Shown: positions 50,301 to 58,683, counted from the first letter of the stretch. The stretch: 64,000 nt of DNA from Actinopolyspora erythraea (GCF_002263515.1 NZ_CP022752.1:2914001-2978000), one strand, 5' to 3'. Notes: generated by a model not told the origin, from the letters alone. Made by a program: numbers and translations.

Positions 50301-51813
50301 GGACAGGTTCACCGTCCGCGATCCAGCCTGCGGACACGGCCGCCTCGTACGCGGCCTCGGATTCGTGCACTGTCGTTTCGAGAGTGTCGATCCTGCGGCG
50401 TACGGCGTCGACACGCCGAGTCGCCTCCTGCAACCGTTCCTGGGCACGACGCTGTTCCTCCGTGGCCTCGCTCGCTCGTGTGTCCGCGTCCTCGGCCTTG
50501 CGCTCGGCTTCGGTGGCCAACGTGTCCAGACGGGCGGCGAGGGCGGCCGCGGCCTGATCCGCACGACGACGTAACGGTTCCATCCCCTGTTCGGCGGTAT
50601 CGTAAGCGCGCTGGGCAGTGCGCACACGAGCACGAGCTTCGGAGATGTCGAGAACGAGCTGGACCGCCTCCCAGGCTCTGGCCTCGAACCCGTGTTCCTC
50701 CTCGGCCTTCCGGGCCTGCTCCTCCTCGGATTCGGCCGCGGCGAGCTCCACCCGAGCGGACTCCAGATGCAGCTGCATACGGATGTCGCTGACCTGGCTG
50801 AATTTCCGTCTGAGCTCGGCGGCTTTCTCCTGCGTCCGCTGTTTCCGCAGGGCCAGTTCCTCACATCGCTGCCGGTCCTGTTCGATCCGGTTGCTCAGCG
50901 CGGTGGCGTGTTCTCCCCCCGAGATCCGTGCCTGCTTTTCCTCGCGTTCCGCGTCCGCGAGAGCCTCCCCACCTCGAGCCACCCGTTCCACACGCGCTCC
51001 GGCCTGCTCACAGAAGGCGGCGAGCGCCTCCAGCCGGGGACGGTCGACGGCGAGTTCCGCGTAGTCCCGGAGCTTGCTGGTGAAGTCGGTGAGGTGCTGC
51101 TCGTCGTTGAGCGCGCTGACGAAGAACCGCACCACGTGGTCCGGCGAGTCGAAGGACTCCAGTAGCTTCTCAGCACCCGCTTCGGAGTCGTTCATCCGCA
51201 TCTGGTATCCGACCAGGACCGGGTCGATGTTCGTCTGCCGCTCCAGCGTCTCGACCCACTCCTGCTGTGTCTTCGCGAACACCGCCTGCGCGGCCGGATA
51301 CGGATCCAAGAGTTCCTTCACCATCGTCAGGTACTGGTCGAAGGTGGTACGTCGTCCTTCGGTCAGAAACGGCAGATCATCGATCCCCGGGAAATCGGGG
51401 CGTGTACGGAACAGATACCAGCGGCGGTACATGTTGGTCGTGGAACGCTGCTGGGGCCCGGGCTGGCGGCGACCGTCCTTCCACTCCATCACCGTTCCGG
51501 TGACCATGCGCACACCGGTCGTCTCGTCCTCCCACTCGCAGACCACGTGTGAGGTGTCGCCGGTGAGCACGTAGTCACCCAGCTGCCTGCCGCCCACCTG
51601 CGCACGGGAGGACGGCACGATCAGGCTGGTCACCAGCGTGATCAGGGTGGATTTGCCCCCGGTGTTGGTCAGTGACAGCAGCACCCGCGAGGCCGCGCCG
51701 TCGCTGGTGGCGAAGTCCAGATCCAACGGGTCGAAACGGGCCCGATCCGGACCGACCCCGTGCAGATGGATCCTGCGCAGCCGCAGTGGTGGGGTCGGCA
51801 GGTCCTCGCTCAT
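47362..51813 (-). CDS. jetC: Wadjet system protein JetC (SMC/MukB-like ATPase)
   Basis: A 1,483-residue SMC-like protein. The N-terminal head has LSLTNTGGKSTL (Walker A, residues about 48-57). A very long, charged, heptad-rich coiled coil fills about residues 240-1250, interrupted by a hinge-like globular stretch near 600-760 (VLRVITEANIGAVTGLRWIEKNVPDPEARAAY, part quoted). The C-terminal head has the ABC signature YEFSGGQELTLAVLVYCAL and Walker B GTLILDNPFGSAS. It powers DNA loop extrusion in the JetABC condensin. It is longer than many JetC proteins, mainly in coiled coil. Four-bp overlaps on both sides show tight coupling to JetB and JetD. Confidence 0.93.
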   Translation of the reverse strand: MSEDLPTPPLRLRRIHLHGVGPDRARFDPLDLDFATSDGAASRVLLSLTNTGGKSTLITLVTSLIVPSSRAQVGGRQLGDYVLTGDTSHVVCEWEDETTGVRMVTGTVMEWKDGRRQPGPQQRSTTNMYRRWYLFRTRPDFPGIDDLPFLTEGRRTTFDQYLTMVKELLDPYPAAQAVFAKTQQEWVETLERQTNIDPVLVGYQMRMNDSEAGAEKLLESFDSPDHVVRFFVSALNDEQHLTDFTSKLRDYAELAVDRPRLEALAAFCEQAGARVERVARGGEALADAEREEKQARISGGEHATALSNRIEQDRQRCEELALRKQRTQEKAAELRRKFSQVSDIRMQLHLESARVELAAAESEEEQARKAEEEHGFEARAWEAVQLVLDISEARARVRTAQRAYDTAEQGMEPLRRRADQAAAALAARLDTLATEAERKAEDADTRASEATEEQRRAQERLQEATRRVDAVRRRIDTLETTVHESEAAYEAAVSAGWIADGEPVRDCVTRWTERRDTARQEEAEAERVAEEAEADFDRAEADIEELENELVSLREKAYEHRSRLEAFDGEVAGLADDEVLLSVLGAPPADVASVRRAADLTERAAHESEERAAGHQQRATEAQKEVAHLDEAGTAPAGPDTLAVLRVITEANIGAVTGLRWIEKNVPDPEARAAYIAAHPELAGGVVVSDPGRFDEVTALLAENAPRTRTTVTVTVAADEHGTTTGDAERFHYVVVPHRATWDAEWAARTRENLHRTAVHEGEQAALAREAARRNRACSAACVSFANRWEETSREKLVARAEEADSTLRARDEQRTQRMNERQRHRQEAATARQNRDRARDRASEAEQWLVKAEELRAQVEAAERARSEKSAGEAELAQANSEVDSARRAEREYQVVRDSCVAEAAEQRANRDPWLKERAQLGTAPAAVDPGGSLEAVRAEWETARNQRDAAERGMPEALELDHAKQLLSQWEVRRERHGTREWKRAEELSETSAASSAASLNGALTRAKEAARSAESKRLEAQSAVERARGHLEEVRPTDRQNHVDLSRTPEWEPATPQEIPSVLERLDTYGAEVRRERDEAENEVDEVAELHDQLLKDIEVFGDIVEIWTADRSPTTHVFQGTKESARTRMLELRHDHVSKNRALNTAQDELREAVHHARAVASDVRWKDLGEPVVVRIRSLSEPDLVGESSTLAERIRALGESATGDLEDLDTHRTILRDDLIVLCREQRRLLREVVRSSQLPVGLGELSTQPAIRIRFADAPDDEAAARLSDRIDTWARELAENPKRATSSDARARWLADAVRDTVVNRTRAGAWSIDILKPSIDGQVFYCTPERIPYEFSGGQELTLAVLVYCALSRVRAAHRVGGPRPPGTLILDNPFGSASAETLIAMQHRLAAHTGLQIICATGLHDTGVDAAFTGPGSVIVKLRNDGDQRRNLSFLRLRANVVDGVDVAGAMTGGRDPSASTNWVDALRYEVGR

Positions 51814-52538
51814 CGGGTTTCCTCCCCGTCGTGGTCGACAAGTGGAAGCTGGTTAACCCGCCGATACAGCTCCGAATCAGCGCACAGGGCGGCCACCGCG
51901 TGTCGGAAGCGGGCGCGTGTCGCCCAGGTTCCGCCGTCGGTCGCACCTCGGTAGGTCAAATATCCTTCCTCGGACAGGAAGCGGCAGACCTTGTTGACCA
52001 CCCCGGCACGATCCGTTTTCGAACGGCGTTTGGCGTTCGGACGTACCGGATTGAGCGCGAGCCACTGGCGCCAGACCTCAACCTCCTTCTCATCCGCCGG
52101 GCCGTCTCCCTCCGCCGATTCGGCGTACTGTTCGGCAGCACGGTCACAAGCCTCGACCACGGACTGCACCGTGAACACCGAGATCCGTTCCGGATCGTCG
52201 AGCATCGAGGGCTCCGGATAAGCGGTGCGCGCGATCATCAACAACACCCCACCGATCACCGCGCGATCGGTCTGGTTGGCCCGCTTCGTGATCTCGCTGA
52301 TGGTGACCCGCAACGGCGAGCTCGCCTCCGCCGTCACGAGCGCGCCGTCCCGCTCGTCCACGAAGAGACTCAGACCCGCTCCCCCGAACATCGCGTCGAC
52401 CAGGGTGGCGAAATCCGGCTCGTTGCGGTACCGGGAGACCACGCGGTGGTACTCCGCGTTTCGCGCCGGAGTTTCGCGGGGTCTGGAGGCCCAAGCCAGC
52501 AGCACCCCCGCGTCGCTCGCGTCGTCGCGTTCACTCAT
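51810..52538 (-). CDS. jetB: Wadjet system protein JetB (MukE-like kite subunit)
   Basis: A 242-residue protein between JetA and JetC, with 4-bp overlaps to each. The sequence (VSRYRNEPDFATLVDAMFGGAGLSLFVDERDGALV, part quoted; then IGGVLLMIARTAYPEPSML, KTDRAGVVNKVCRFLSEEGYLTYRG) has the tandem winged-helix character of MukE/JetB kite proteins, which bind the JetA kleisin and DNA. Assignment rests mainly on synteny and fold pattern. Confidence 0.87.
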   Translation of the reverse strand: MSERDDASDAGVLLAWASRPRETPARNAEYHRVVSRYRNEPDFATLVDAMFGGAGLSLFVDERDGALVTAEASSPLRVTISEITKRANQTDRAVIGGVLLMIARTAYPEPSMLDDPERISVFTVQSVVEACDRAAEQYAESAEGDGPADEKEVEVWRQWLALNPVRPNAKRRSKTDRAGVVNKVCRFLSEEGYLTYRGATDGGTWATRARFRHAVAALCADSELYRRVNQLPLVDHDGEETR

Positions 52539-54085
52539 TCCGTCGTCTCCCTCTCCTCGGTCGACACGCCCGTCTCCACGTCGTACCGGGCATCGATGTC
52601 AGCGGTGATCACCGCCGGCACCAACAACAGCTCGGAACAGTCCACACGCTCGGACACGAGCCGCTCACCGGTGGGAACCGCGACGAGCATCCGATCTCCC
52701 GCGCTGCGGCCGGCCAGCCACGTCGCCCACACCCGATGCGCGGCGTGCACCAGTGCTGCTTGCAGGAAACCGGTGTCGAGCGCGGTACCGTCCACGTCCG
52801 TGACGTGCGTCCCCGCGGCGCGCTCCAGCAAGGCGGACAGTGTCACCGGCTCCTCGATCGCCTCGAACATCGCTTCGACGGTGTCCTCGTAGGGTTCCCA
52901 CCACTCGGGCTGGTCCGCGTCGTCGAATTCGGGGGCGAGGTATTCCTCACCCTGCTGCGGGGGACGGGGCGGCGCACACAACTCCTCGATCAACGTCGAC
53001 ATGGCAGGCATCCAGCGGCTGCCCACCCCGCCGACCGCGGCCATCATCCGTTCGCACGAGGCGGCGGCCTCCCGGACCGAATTCCTCATATAAGGGCTCA
53101 GCAGGTCCTTACCTATCTCGGAACGGGACACCGCCCGCGTGGAACGCGAGAGTCGGTCGTCCACGGCCTCCCGTAACTTCGACCGCGCGTTGATCAGATG
53201 GCGATGTAGCTGGTCGTGTCGATGCCGGCACTCCCGCAGGACCTCCACGAGCTGGTTCGCGGCGTCGAGTCGATGCGGGTCGTCCAGCTCGGCACGGCGA
53301 TCGGTAACCGCCTCGAGCAGCTCCGCCTCCGCGTCCAACCTGGCCTTGACATGATCCAGTGAACGCCCCAGTAGGGCTGGAACATCCTCGATCCAGTCGT
53401 GCGTGTCGGGGTCCAGCAGGGTGTCGGCCACGATACGGCGTATCCGTTCCAGTAACTGGACCGATCGGTACCGCTCGTGCTGGGCGATCTGCACGGCGGA
53501 CTCGACCGCTCCTCGTTCGATCAGGGCGGACAGCTGTGCCTCGTTGGCGATCTGCGCCGCCTCGATATCGAGATCCAACGCTTCGAGGAAGATGTTGATC
53601 GCTTGTTCCGAAGCGCGTAGGTGTTCTGTTCCCTCCGTGCCACTGGCCTGCATGTAGAGCAACCGGAACCGTTGGGCGAGCCAGCGCGGACCATCGAGGG
53701 TGTGCGACAGGTAGGGAACGGTTTCGACCTCGGTGGTCACGAGCGAGACCACCACCCGCTCCGCGACCGTGTCCCACTCGGAGACTCCACCATCCGGATG
53801 TTGGCGAGCAGCCTGCTTCGCGGCGTACTCGACGATCTCGTCCCACGTCCGTCCCGCCGAGATGCCCATGGCGAGCGCGACCTGGTCAACGACGGCCAAG
53901 GACAGGGTGAACAGATCGTAGTGCTCCCAGAACTCGCCGTCGAGGCTGGTCTTGGTGCGTTCGATGTCGGTGAGCACCTGGATCGGCGCCAACGCACGTC
54001 GCCGCCGAGTGATCGACTCGTCGTCGGTCGGTATCGCCACGTCGCGGGCTAACGGAACCGCGTCTGTTCCCTCGTCGGATCGCAT
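52535..54085 (-). CDS. jetA: Wadjet system protein JetA (MukF-like kleisin)
   Basis: A 516-residue protein. ATG 54085 follows GGAGGAGGGTGAG; a TTG one codon earlier is less likely. The sequence is mostly helical (IQVLTDIERTKTSLDGEFWEHYDLFTLSLAVVDQVALAMG in part), with middle coiled-coil segments (RLDAEAELLEAVTDRRAELDD) and a C-terminal domain. This is the kleisin-like subunit that bridges the JetC heads. It is the first gene of the Wadjet operon, matching the usual jetABCD order. Confidence 0.87.
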   Translation of the reverse strand: MRSDEGTDAVPLARDVAIPTDDESITRRRRALAPIQVLTDIERTKTSLDGEFWEHYDLFTLSLAVVDQVALAMGISAGRTWDEIVEYAAKQAARQHPDGGVSEWDTVAERVVVSLVTTEVETVPYLSHTLDGPRWLAQRFRLLYMQASGTEGTEHLRASEQAINIFLEALDLDIEAAQIANEAQLSALIERGAVESAVQIAQHERYRSVQLLERIRRIVADTLLDPDTHDWIEDVPALLGRSLDHVKARLDAEAELLEAVTDRRAELDDPHRLDAANQLVEVLRECRHRHDQLHRHLINARSKLREAVDDRLSRSTRAVSRSEIGKDLLSPYMRNSVREAAASCERMMAAVGGVGSRWMPAMSTLIEELCAPPRPPQQGEEYLAPEFDDADQPEWWEPYEDTVEAMFEAIEEPVTLSALLERAAGTHVTDVDGTALDTGFLQAALVHAAHRVWATWLAGRSAGDRMLVAVPTGERLVSERVDCSELLLVPAVITADIDARYDVETGVSTEERETTE

Positions 54086-54389
54086 CAACTCACCCTCCTC
54101 CGAGCGTCGCCGTCATCCATGCGTCACTCGGTGGCCCGAAGGTATCCGCACCCACCGACACTGTGGGCGGATTCGAGAATTTCAAGCCGTCTTGCCCTGG
54201 TGTTGGTCACCGAGAATCCCCGGGAAAGACCACACTATCCCCAAAAAGAGTGAAAAATTGTCACAATCGGCACCCTGGCGTTGACGTCACCGCACCCGAG
54301 TCGCACAGCGACGGCATACCCCCGGAAGATTGATCGACTTCCTGTCATTTCCGGTCGGCGGCCCACTCCGACTGCCGTCCCGCACGTGA
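54086..54389. other. Wadjet upstream region
   Basis: Three hundred bp separate the JetA start from the stop of the next minus-strand gene, enough for an independent Wadjet promoter. It includes an AT-rich stretch near 54240-54265 (CCAAAAAGAGTGAAAAATTG). No gene and no clear terminator. Confidence 0.45.
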
Positions 54390-56384
54390 CTAAACGAGAG
54401 ACTCAATATCGAGAGGGACCGAACCGATCTTCTGCGTCGTGGTGGTGTCGCGCTGGATCCATGCTTTGCCCTCGGCGGAGATCCCTTCCAGGACGTGGAG
54501 GGCGTGAGTGAAGCCGGCGGAGTCGAGACTGATCCGGGCCAGCCCCGGTTCGTCAGGACTGACCGGTTCGAAATCCCGCGCGGGTTCGGTGATCTCGATC
54601 GTCCTGGTGGGTCCGTTGGTCAGGGTGAGCTCCAGTGTGTAGTCGTAATCGCCGGACTCGACCACGCGAAGTGAGGACACGGCGTCGAAACGGAAGTGTC
54701 CGCGTTCGCACCCGTGGAAGGTGCCGCGTTCGACGTCGAGGTCTCTGGCCAGTTCCCGAACCCCTTCCGTGGTGATCAGGAACAGCCGGAGCTCGTATTT
54801 CGAATAACGCCACGGCCCGCCGTTGACGCGTGCTCGTTTGCAGCTCTTCGCGGGGGTTTGCACGATCGCGTGAGCGGTGATGTCACGCCAGGCGAGCCGG
54901 TAGTGCCGCAGCGCCTCGTCGATGAGCAGAGCACGATCGTATTCCAGCCAGGTCTCCATCTCCTTCTCCGTGGGACAGGTGGCCTCCAGTTTGCCTTTCC
55001 ACCGTCGATACTCGGCTTCGCGGGCCTCCATCCTGCGCGCACGTTCCCGAGTCTCTTCGGCGAACCGTCGTCGTTCCCCGAGGATGCGCCACCACCGCAG
55101 CGTGGCGACTCGCCCACCTGTCACAGCGACGAGCACGCTGGTGAGTGCGGGCAACGGGTCCGTTCGCACGGCCGCCTCGATGACGAGACAGGCCGCGAGG
55201 GCAACCGCCACGAGCGCGGACAGGCACCAGATCCTTGTGGACAGGGGTGTCCGGTACTGCCGGCGGTACGAGAACAGGAGGTCAGCGGACCACTGTTTCT
55301 GGACGTCGATGACCAGATACCGGATCAGCCAGGTGACACGACCGACGGAGATTCTGCTTTCGCGGTAGATCTCGACGATTTCGTCGCGCAGTGCCCTACG
55401 GATGCCCCTGGTCTTGGCCAACCAGACCGAACGGTCCACGTTTCTCGGGGGATACTTGTGGGCATAGTACCGAAAGGCGTTGTCAACCCGTTTGACGAAC
55501 CCCGTCTCAGGTTCCTGCTGGTCAACGAAGTCGCCACTGTACTCGCGGTCCTTGGCCTGGAGACGCTGCTTCCGATACCGCCACTCGAACCCGGTCCTGG
55601 CTCCGATCACACTCCCTGTCACCATCACCGAGTAAGCGATTACCGATATCGGTGCCGGACGCTGCAGCAGAATCCAACCGAGGACTCCCAGGGAGCCGAC
55701 GAACAGTGCGCTCGCGAGGACGGCGCGAAGCCAGTGCTGGGGAGTGGCACCCTTCGGGTCAGGATACTGGGCCCGTGGGGAGATCGGCTCGGGTTGAAAG
55801 TAGGCCCACACGCGGTTCTCGCGATTTCCGGCGCGCTGTCCTCGTTCGGCGGTGCGTCGGGTCTCCGCCCAGAGGCTGTCTTTCACCCCGCTGGTCAGGA
55901 CGAGATCGCAGTGGCGCACGATCTTCTCGCGTTGTCGTGCGGGAAGGGACCGCAACTTTTCCAACGCCGGCGCGGGATCGCGGTCGGGGACGGCGAGAGG
56001 GTCGATTAGCTCGCACAGCGCTTCGAGTGCTCGTGTCCATTCGCTGTCCGGATATGTGGCGATGTGGTCGGGCAGCTCACCCAGCAGCCCTCGCTCGTCG
56101 GTGCTCAGTTCGCGGTACGAGCGCTTGCTGAGCAGGGCCAGGGCCCAGTGGAAGCGCACTTCGGCACCGTCGTAGTCGCGGGCGATGGCCTCGTCGATCC
56201 GCTCTCGGGCCCGCAGTGGCACCCCGTTGTCCAGGTAGTTGACGCCGACCTGGTACTTCTGTGCGGGCGGGTCGTCGGAGGAGACCATGTACACGGTGGA
56301 GTTGTGCACCTGTTCGGCCTGGATACCCACGCTGGAGCCGGATCCAGCGGTGTTGGTCGTGGTGGTGGTCTCGTTCTCACTCAT
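54390..56384 (-). CDS. Four-helix membrane protein with N-terminal amyloid-signalling-like motif
   Basis: A 664-residue protein with no family I recognise. ATG 56384 overlaps the stop of the nucleosidase gene. After a Thr/Asn-rich start, residues 17-33 read SSVGIQAEQVHNSTVYM, nearly the same motif as in the upstream protein. Residues about 44-170 are TPR-like helices (PLRARERIDEAIARDYDGAE...HWALALLSKRSY). Membrane helices lie at about 219-240 and 246-264, then about 386-406 and 411-427, with cytoplasmic helical blocks between. A coiled-coil segment (RFAEETRERARRMEAREAEYRRW, in part) precedes a beta-rich C-terminal domain. I infer a membrane effector or receptor that is nucleated by, or templates, its partner through the shared motif. 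Confidence 0.75.
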   Translation of the reverse strand: MSENETTTTTNTAGSGSSVGIQAEQVHNSTVYMVSSDDPPAQKYQVGVNYLDNGVPLRARERIDEAIARDYDGAEVRFHWALALLSKRSYRELSTDERGLLGELPDHIATYPDSEWTRALEALCELIDPLAVPDRDPAPALEKLRSLPARQREKIVRHCDLVLTSGVKDSLWAETRRTAERGQRAGNRENRVWAYFQPEPISPRAQYPDPKGATPQHWLRAVLASALFVGSLGVLGWILLQRPAPISVIAYSVMVTGSVIGARTGFEWRYRKQRLQAKDREYSGDFVDQQEPETGFVKRVDNAFRYYAHKYPPRNVDRSVWLAKTRGIRRALRDEIVEIYRESRISVGRVTWLIRYLVIDVQKQWSADLLFSYRRQYRTPLSTRIWCLSALVAVALAACLVIEAAVRTDPLPALTSVLVAVTGGRVATLRWWRILGERRRFAEETRERARRMEAREAEYRRWKGKLEATCPTEKEMETWLEYDRALLIDEALRHYRLAWRDITAHAIVQTPAKSCKRARVNGGPWRYSKYELRLFLITTEGVRELARDLDVERGTFHGCERGHFRFDAVSSLRVVESGDYDYTLELTLTNGPTRTIEITEPARDFEPVSPDEPGLARISLDSAGFTHALHVLEGISAEGKAWIQRDTTTTQKIGSVPLDIESLV

Positions 56385-57529
56385 GACAGGCCGTTCACCG
56401 CTGTGATCAACATCGCGACCTTGGAGGCCACCTCGGCAGCCTCGTCGGTTAGCCCGCCCAGACGCTTGAGTGCGCGTACGGACTTGCTCTTGCCCTCGGA
56501 CGTGTCCTCCTCCAGCGCCTTGCTGGCGAGGGCGAGCTCATGTTGCGCGTCTTCGTAAGTGGGGGAGTCGAGCGTGCCGCTCGAACGGGCACGTTCGAGC
56601 TCGTCGCGGAGGGAGGCAAGCTTGGCCGCGAGATCGTCAGGTGTCGCGGCCGGTTGTGCCGCGCCGATCGTGACGGTGCTGTTGGTGACGTCTCTGGCCT
56701 GGATTCCGACTGTGCTGCCGTGCACGATGTGGGTGACATCGCCGCTGCTGGGCTTGTTCCGATGCCGCATCGGGCTGTTCCCCTGTTCAGTGATGAGTTC
56801 TTCGGCGAGTCGAGTGGCGAATGCCGCGGCGTTGTCGGCGGCCCGCGGTTGCCAGGTGCCGTCACCGTCGGTGTTCTTGGTCCCGTCGGCCTTGTCGCTG
56901 ATTCCGCGCACGACGGCCACCGGGGAGCCGTTGAGGTGGCCGGCTTGGGCGACACCGGCTGATTCCATCTCGATGGCCAGCGCGTCGTTGTAGTGCTGGC
57001 GGATCCATGCCGCCTCGTAAGAGATCCGGGAGTTGTGCACGATCTCTCCGGCAGCGATCGCTCCGAAGTGGACGCTGGGGTGGTGTCGGCCGGAACCCGC
57101 GTGGCCGGTCCAGCCGTCGGTGCGGGCCACGTGCGAGGCGAGCTGGCTGATCCCGTGTTCGGCTTCCCACACCCGAGGTCTGGCCTTGAGCCCGTCATCC
57201 TCACTGGTTCCGCCGTGATAGGCGTAGACGTGCGTGGCCATCACGACGTCGCCCAGCGGCGTGGCATCCCACAACGCCCCGGCCACGCCGACGAACAGCA
57301 CGGCCGCCGGATCGAACTCGTGGATCGCGCGCTCGGCCAAGACCGCCGCGGAGTGATTTCCTTTGCTGGTCAAGGCAAGCGCGAGCTGACAGCCCGTATC
57401 GCGCAGGGAACCGACCTCGAACCGGGTGCCTCGTTCATGCAGTTGAAGCTGCGGGGCGACCAGTCTGCGCCGCACGGCGTCGTACTCGAGATTCAAGGCG
57501 GTGAGCACCACCACCATGTTCTCCGTCAT
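56381..57529 (-). CDS. Nucleoside phosphorylase-fold (PNP/MTAN-like) protein with amyloid-signalling-like motif
   Basis: A 382-residue protein; ATG 57529 overlaps the Nudix stop (ATGA). Residues 1-250 are a PNP_UDP domain: VVLTALNLEYDAVRR, LFVGVAGAL, the MTAN-like AIEMESAGVA (substrate Glu about 188) and catalytic-Asp motif RGISDKADG (D212). Residues 270-289 read HGSTVGIQARDVTNSTVTIG, nearly repeating the motif in the neighbouring membrane protein. A C-terminal helical domain follows (LAAKLASLRDELERARSSG, LASKALEEDT). In anti-phage contexts (Detocs) PNP-domain effectors destroy adenine nucleotides, and PNP domains are also fused to amyloid or NLR modules in fungi. A nucleotide-depleting effector is therefore plausible here but unproven. 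Confidence 0.8.
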   Translation of the reverse strand: MTENMVVVLTALNLEYDAVRRRLVAPQLQLHERGTRFEVGSLRDTGCQLALALTSKGNHSAAVLAERAIHEFDPAAVLFVGVAGALWDATPLGDVVMATHVYAYHGGTSEDDGLKARPRVWEAEHGISQLASHVARTDGWTGHAGSGRHHPSVHFGAIAAGEIVHNSRISYEAAWIRQHYNDALAIEMESAGVAQAGHLNGSPVAVVRGISDKADGTKNTDGDGTWQPRAADNAAAFATRLAEELITEQGNSPMRHRNKPSSGDVTHIVHGSTVGIQARDVTNSTVTIGAAQPAATPDDLAAKLASLRDELERARSSGTLDSPTYEDAQHELALASKALEEDTSEGKSKSVRALKRLGGLTDEAAEVASKVAMLITAVNGLS

Positions 57530-58263
57530 CTCGCTCCTTCGGAGTCGATGGATTCAGGTCTCATCAGCGGCGGATGGAGCACGGCCGCCGGACCGGCCTT
57601 GAACAGTCGCGCGGGGCGTCCCTTCGTGGCTCTACGTCTCTGTCCGGCCGGCTCGATGAACCCGGGGACCTTCTGCACCTTCCGATAGAAGTTCCGTGGA
57701 TCCAGCCGCACTCCCCACACGGCCTCGTAGACCTGCTGCAGTTCGGCGATAGTGAAGGTCTCCTGACAGAAAGCGGTCGCCAGCGCCGAGTGCTCCAGCT
57801 TGCTCCGTGCCCGTTCGATGCCGTCGGTGACGATCCGGAGATGGTCGAAGGCCAACTCCGTCCGTCCGGAGAGCACCTCCCCCACCGACTCCCATCCGGC
57901 GTCAGCCGCGTCGGTACCGGCCACGGGATCCGGAAGCTCGGGCACGATCGCCAGGTAGGCCACCGAAATGACCCGACCCCGTGGATCGCGACCAGGCGTC
58001 CCGTAGGTGCCCAGCTGCTCCAAATGCAGCCGCGTCCCGTCCAGGTCCGCTTCCTCCCGCAGCTCCCGATGAGCGGCTTCGAGGATGTCCTCGTCGGCAT
58101 GCCGCAGGAAACCACCGGGCAACGCCCGCTTGCCCCGGTACGGCTCCACACCACGTTCGACCAGCAGCACGCGAAGCTTCTGCTCCCGCAAGGTGAAGAT
58201 CACCAGGTCCACAGTGGCCAGGACTTCGGGCGGCGACCACGACTCATCGATCACGAGGGACAC
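57526..58263 (-). CDS. Nudix-domain regulator with NrtR-type winged helix
   Basis: A 245-residue protein. The N-terminal Nudix fold (VDLVIFTLREQKLRVLLVERG, ALPGGFLRHADEDILEAAHRELREEADL in part) has an altered Nudix box with one extra residue, as in many NrtR-like sensors that bind rather than hydrolyse ADP-ribose. The C-terminal domain (FTIAELQQVYEAVWGVRLDPRNFYRKVQKVPGF, in part, and RPARLF) is the NrtR winged helix. NrtR proteins sense ADP-ribose and regulate NAD genes. Here it heads a tightly overlapping operon with a nucleosidase and an amyloid-motif membrane protein, so it may couple nucleotide status to their expression. GTG 58263 lacks a Shine-Dalgarno sequence and may be leaderless. 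Confidence 0.85.
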   Translation of the reverse strand: MSLVIDESWSPPEVLATVDLVIFTLREQKLRVLLVERGVEPYRGKRALPGGFLRHADEDILEAAHRELREEADLDGTRLHLEQLGTYGTPGRDPRGRVISVAYLAIVPELPDPVAGTDAADAGWESVGEVLSGRTELAFDHLRIVTDGIERARSKLEHSALATAFCQETFTIAELQQVYEAVWGVRLDPRNFYRKVQKVPGFIEPAGQRRRATKGRPARLFKAGPAAVLHPPLMRPESIDSEGAR

Positions 58264-58273
58264 AGTAGCTTAA

Positions 58274-58286
58274 TGTCACTCTGACA
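58274..58286. promoter_or_regulatory. Inverted repeat TGTCA-CTC-TGACA, candidate operator
   Basis: A perfect 5-bp inverted repeat lies 11 bp upstream of the NrtR-like start. It is suited to autoregulation and lies in the divergent region towards cas3. Confidence 0.45.
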
Positions 58287-58683
58287 GGAAGAAGTTTCGA
58301 CAAGGACCGCGGGAACGAACCGGACGCTGCCACTGTTCCGGGCCGCGTTCGCGGACGCGCTTCATGGATCTGCTGTCGGCCCTGTGAGGTGAATCGCGCG
58401 GAGCACGATGACCAGTGTCCATGTCCGTTCGATGTCCTGCTGAAGGTTTCTCCGAGTTCGTTGACGCGTTGCCCGCCGATGAACTCTTACGACGTTGAGG
58501 GCGCCTACTACCGGCGAGGCGCGGCTTCTCACATATGGCCCGTTTTCCCCACTCACGAACTGTTTCGCGCTTCCGTCCCAACTCCGGTGACGGCTGTGGC
58601 AGCATGTGACAAGTTGATCACGGTTTGGCGCAGTGACTCCGCACTGCTCGGCGAAACAGCTCGCGGGTTCGGAAGGCGGTCGA
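58287..58683. other. Divergent region between the Nudix operon and cas3
   Basis: About 400 bp expected to hold the cas3 promoter. No supported gene; one frame open from 58389 lacks family signals. GGAAGG at 58671-58676 is the ribosome binding site for cas3. Confidence 0.45.

Noticed and set aside
47400..51960. Long open frames on the plus strand opposite JetC, some over 200 codons
   Set aside because: They are mirror frames of the high-GC, charged coiled-coil gene. Their translations are Arg/Ser/Pro/Ala-rich with no domains.
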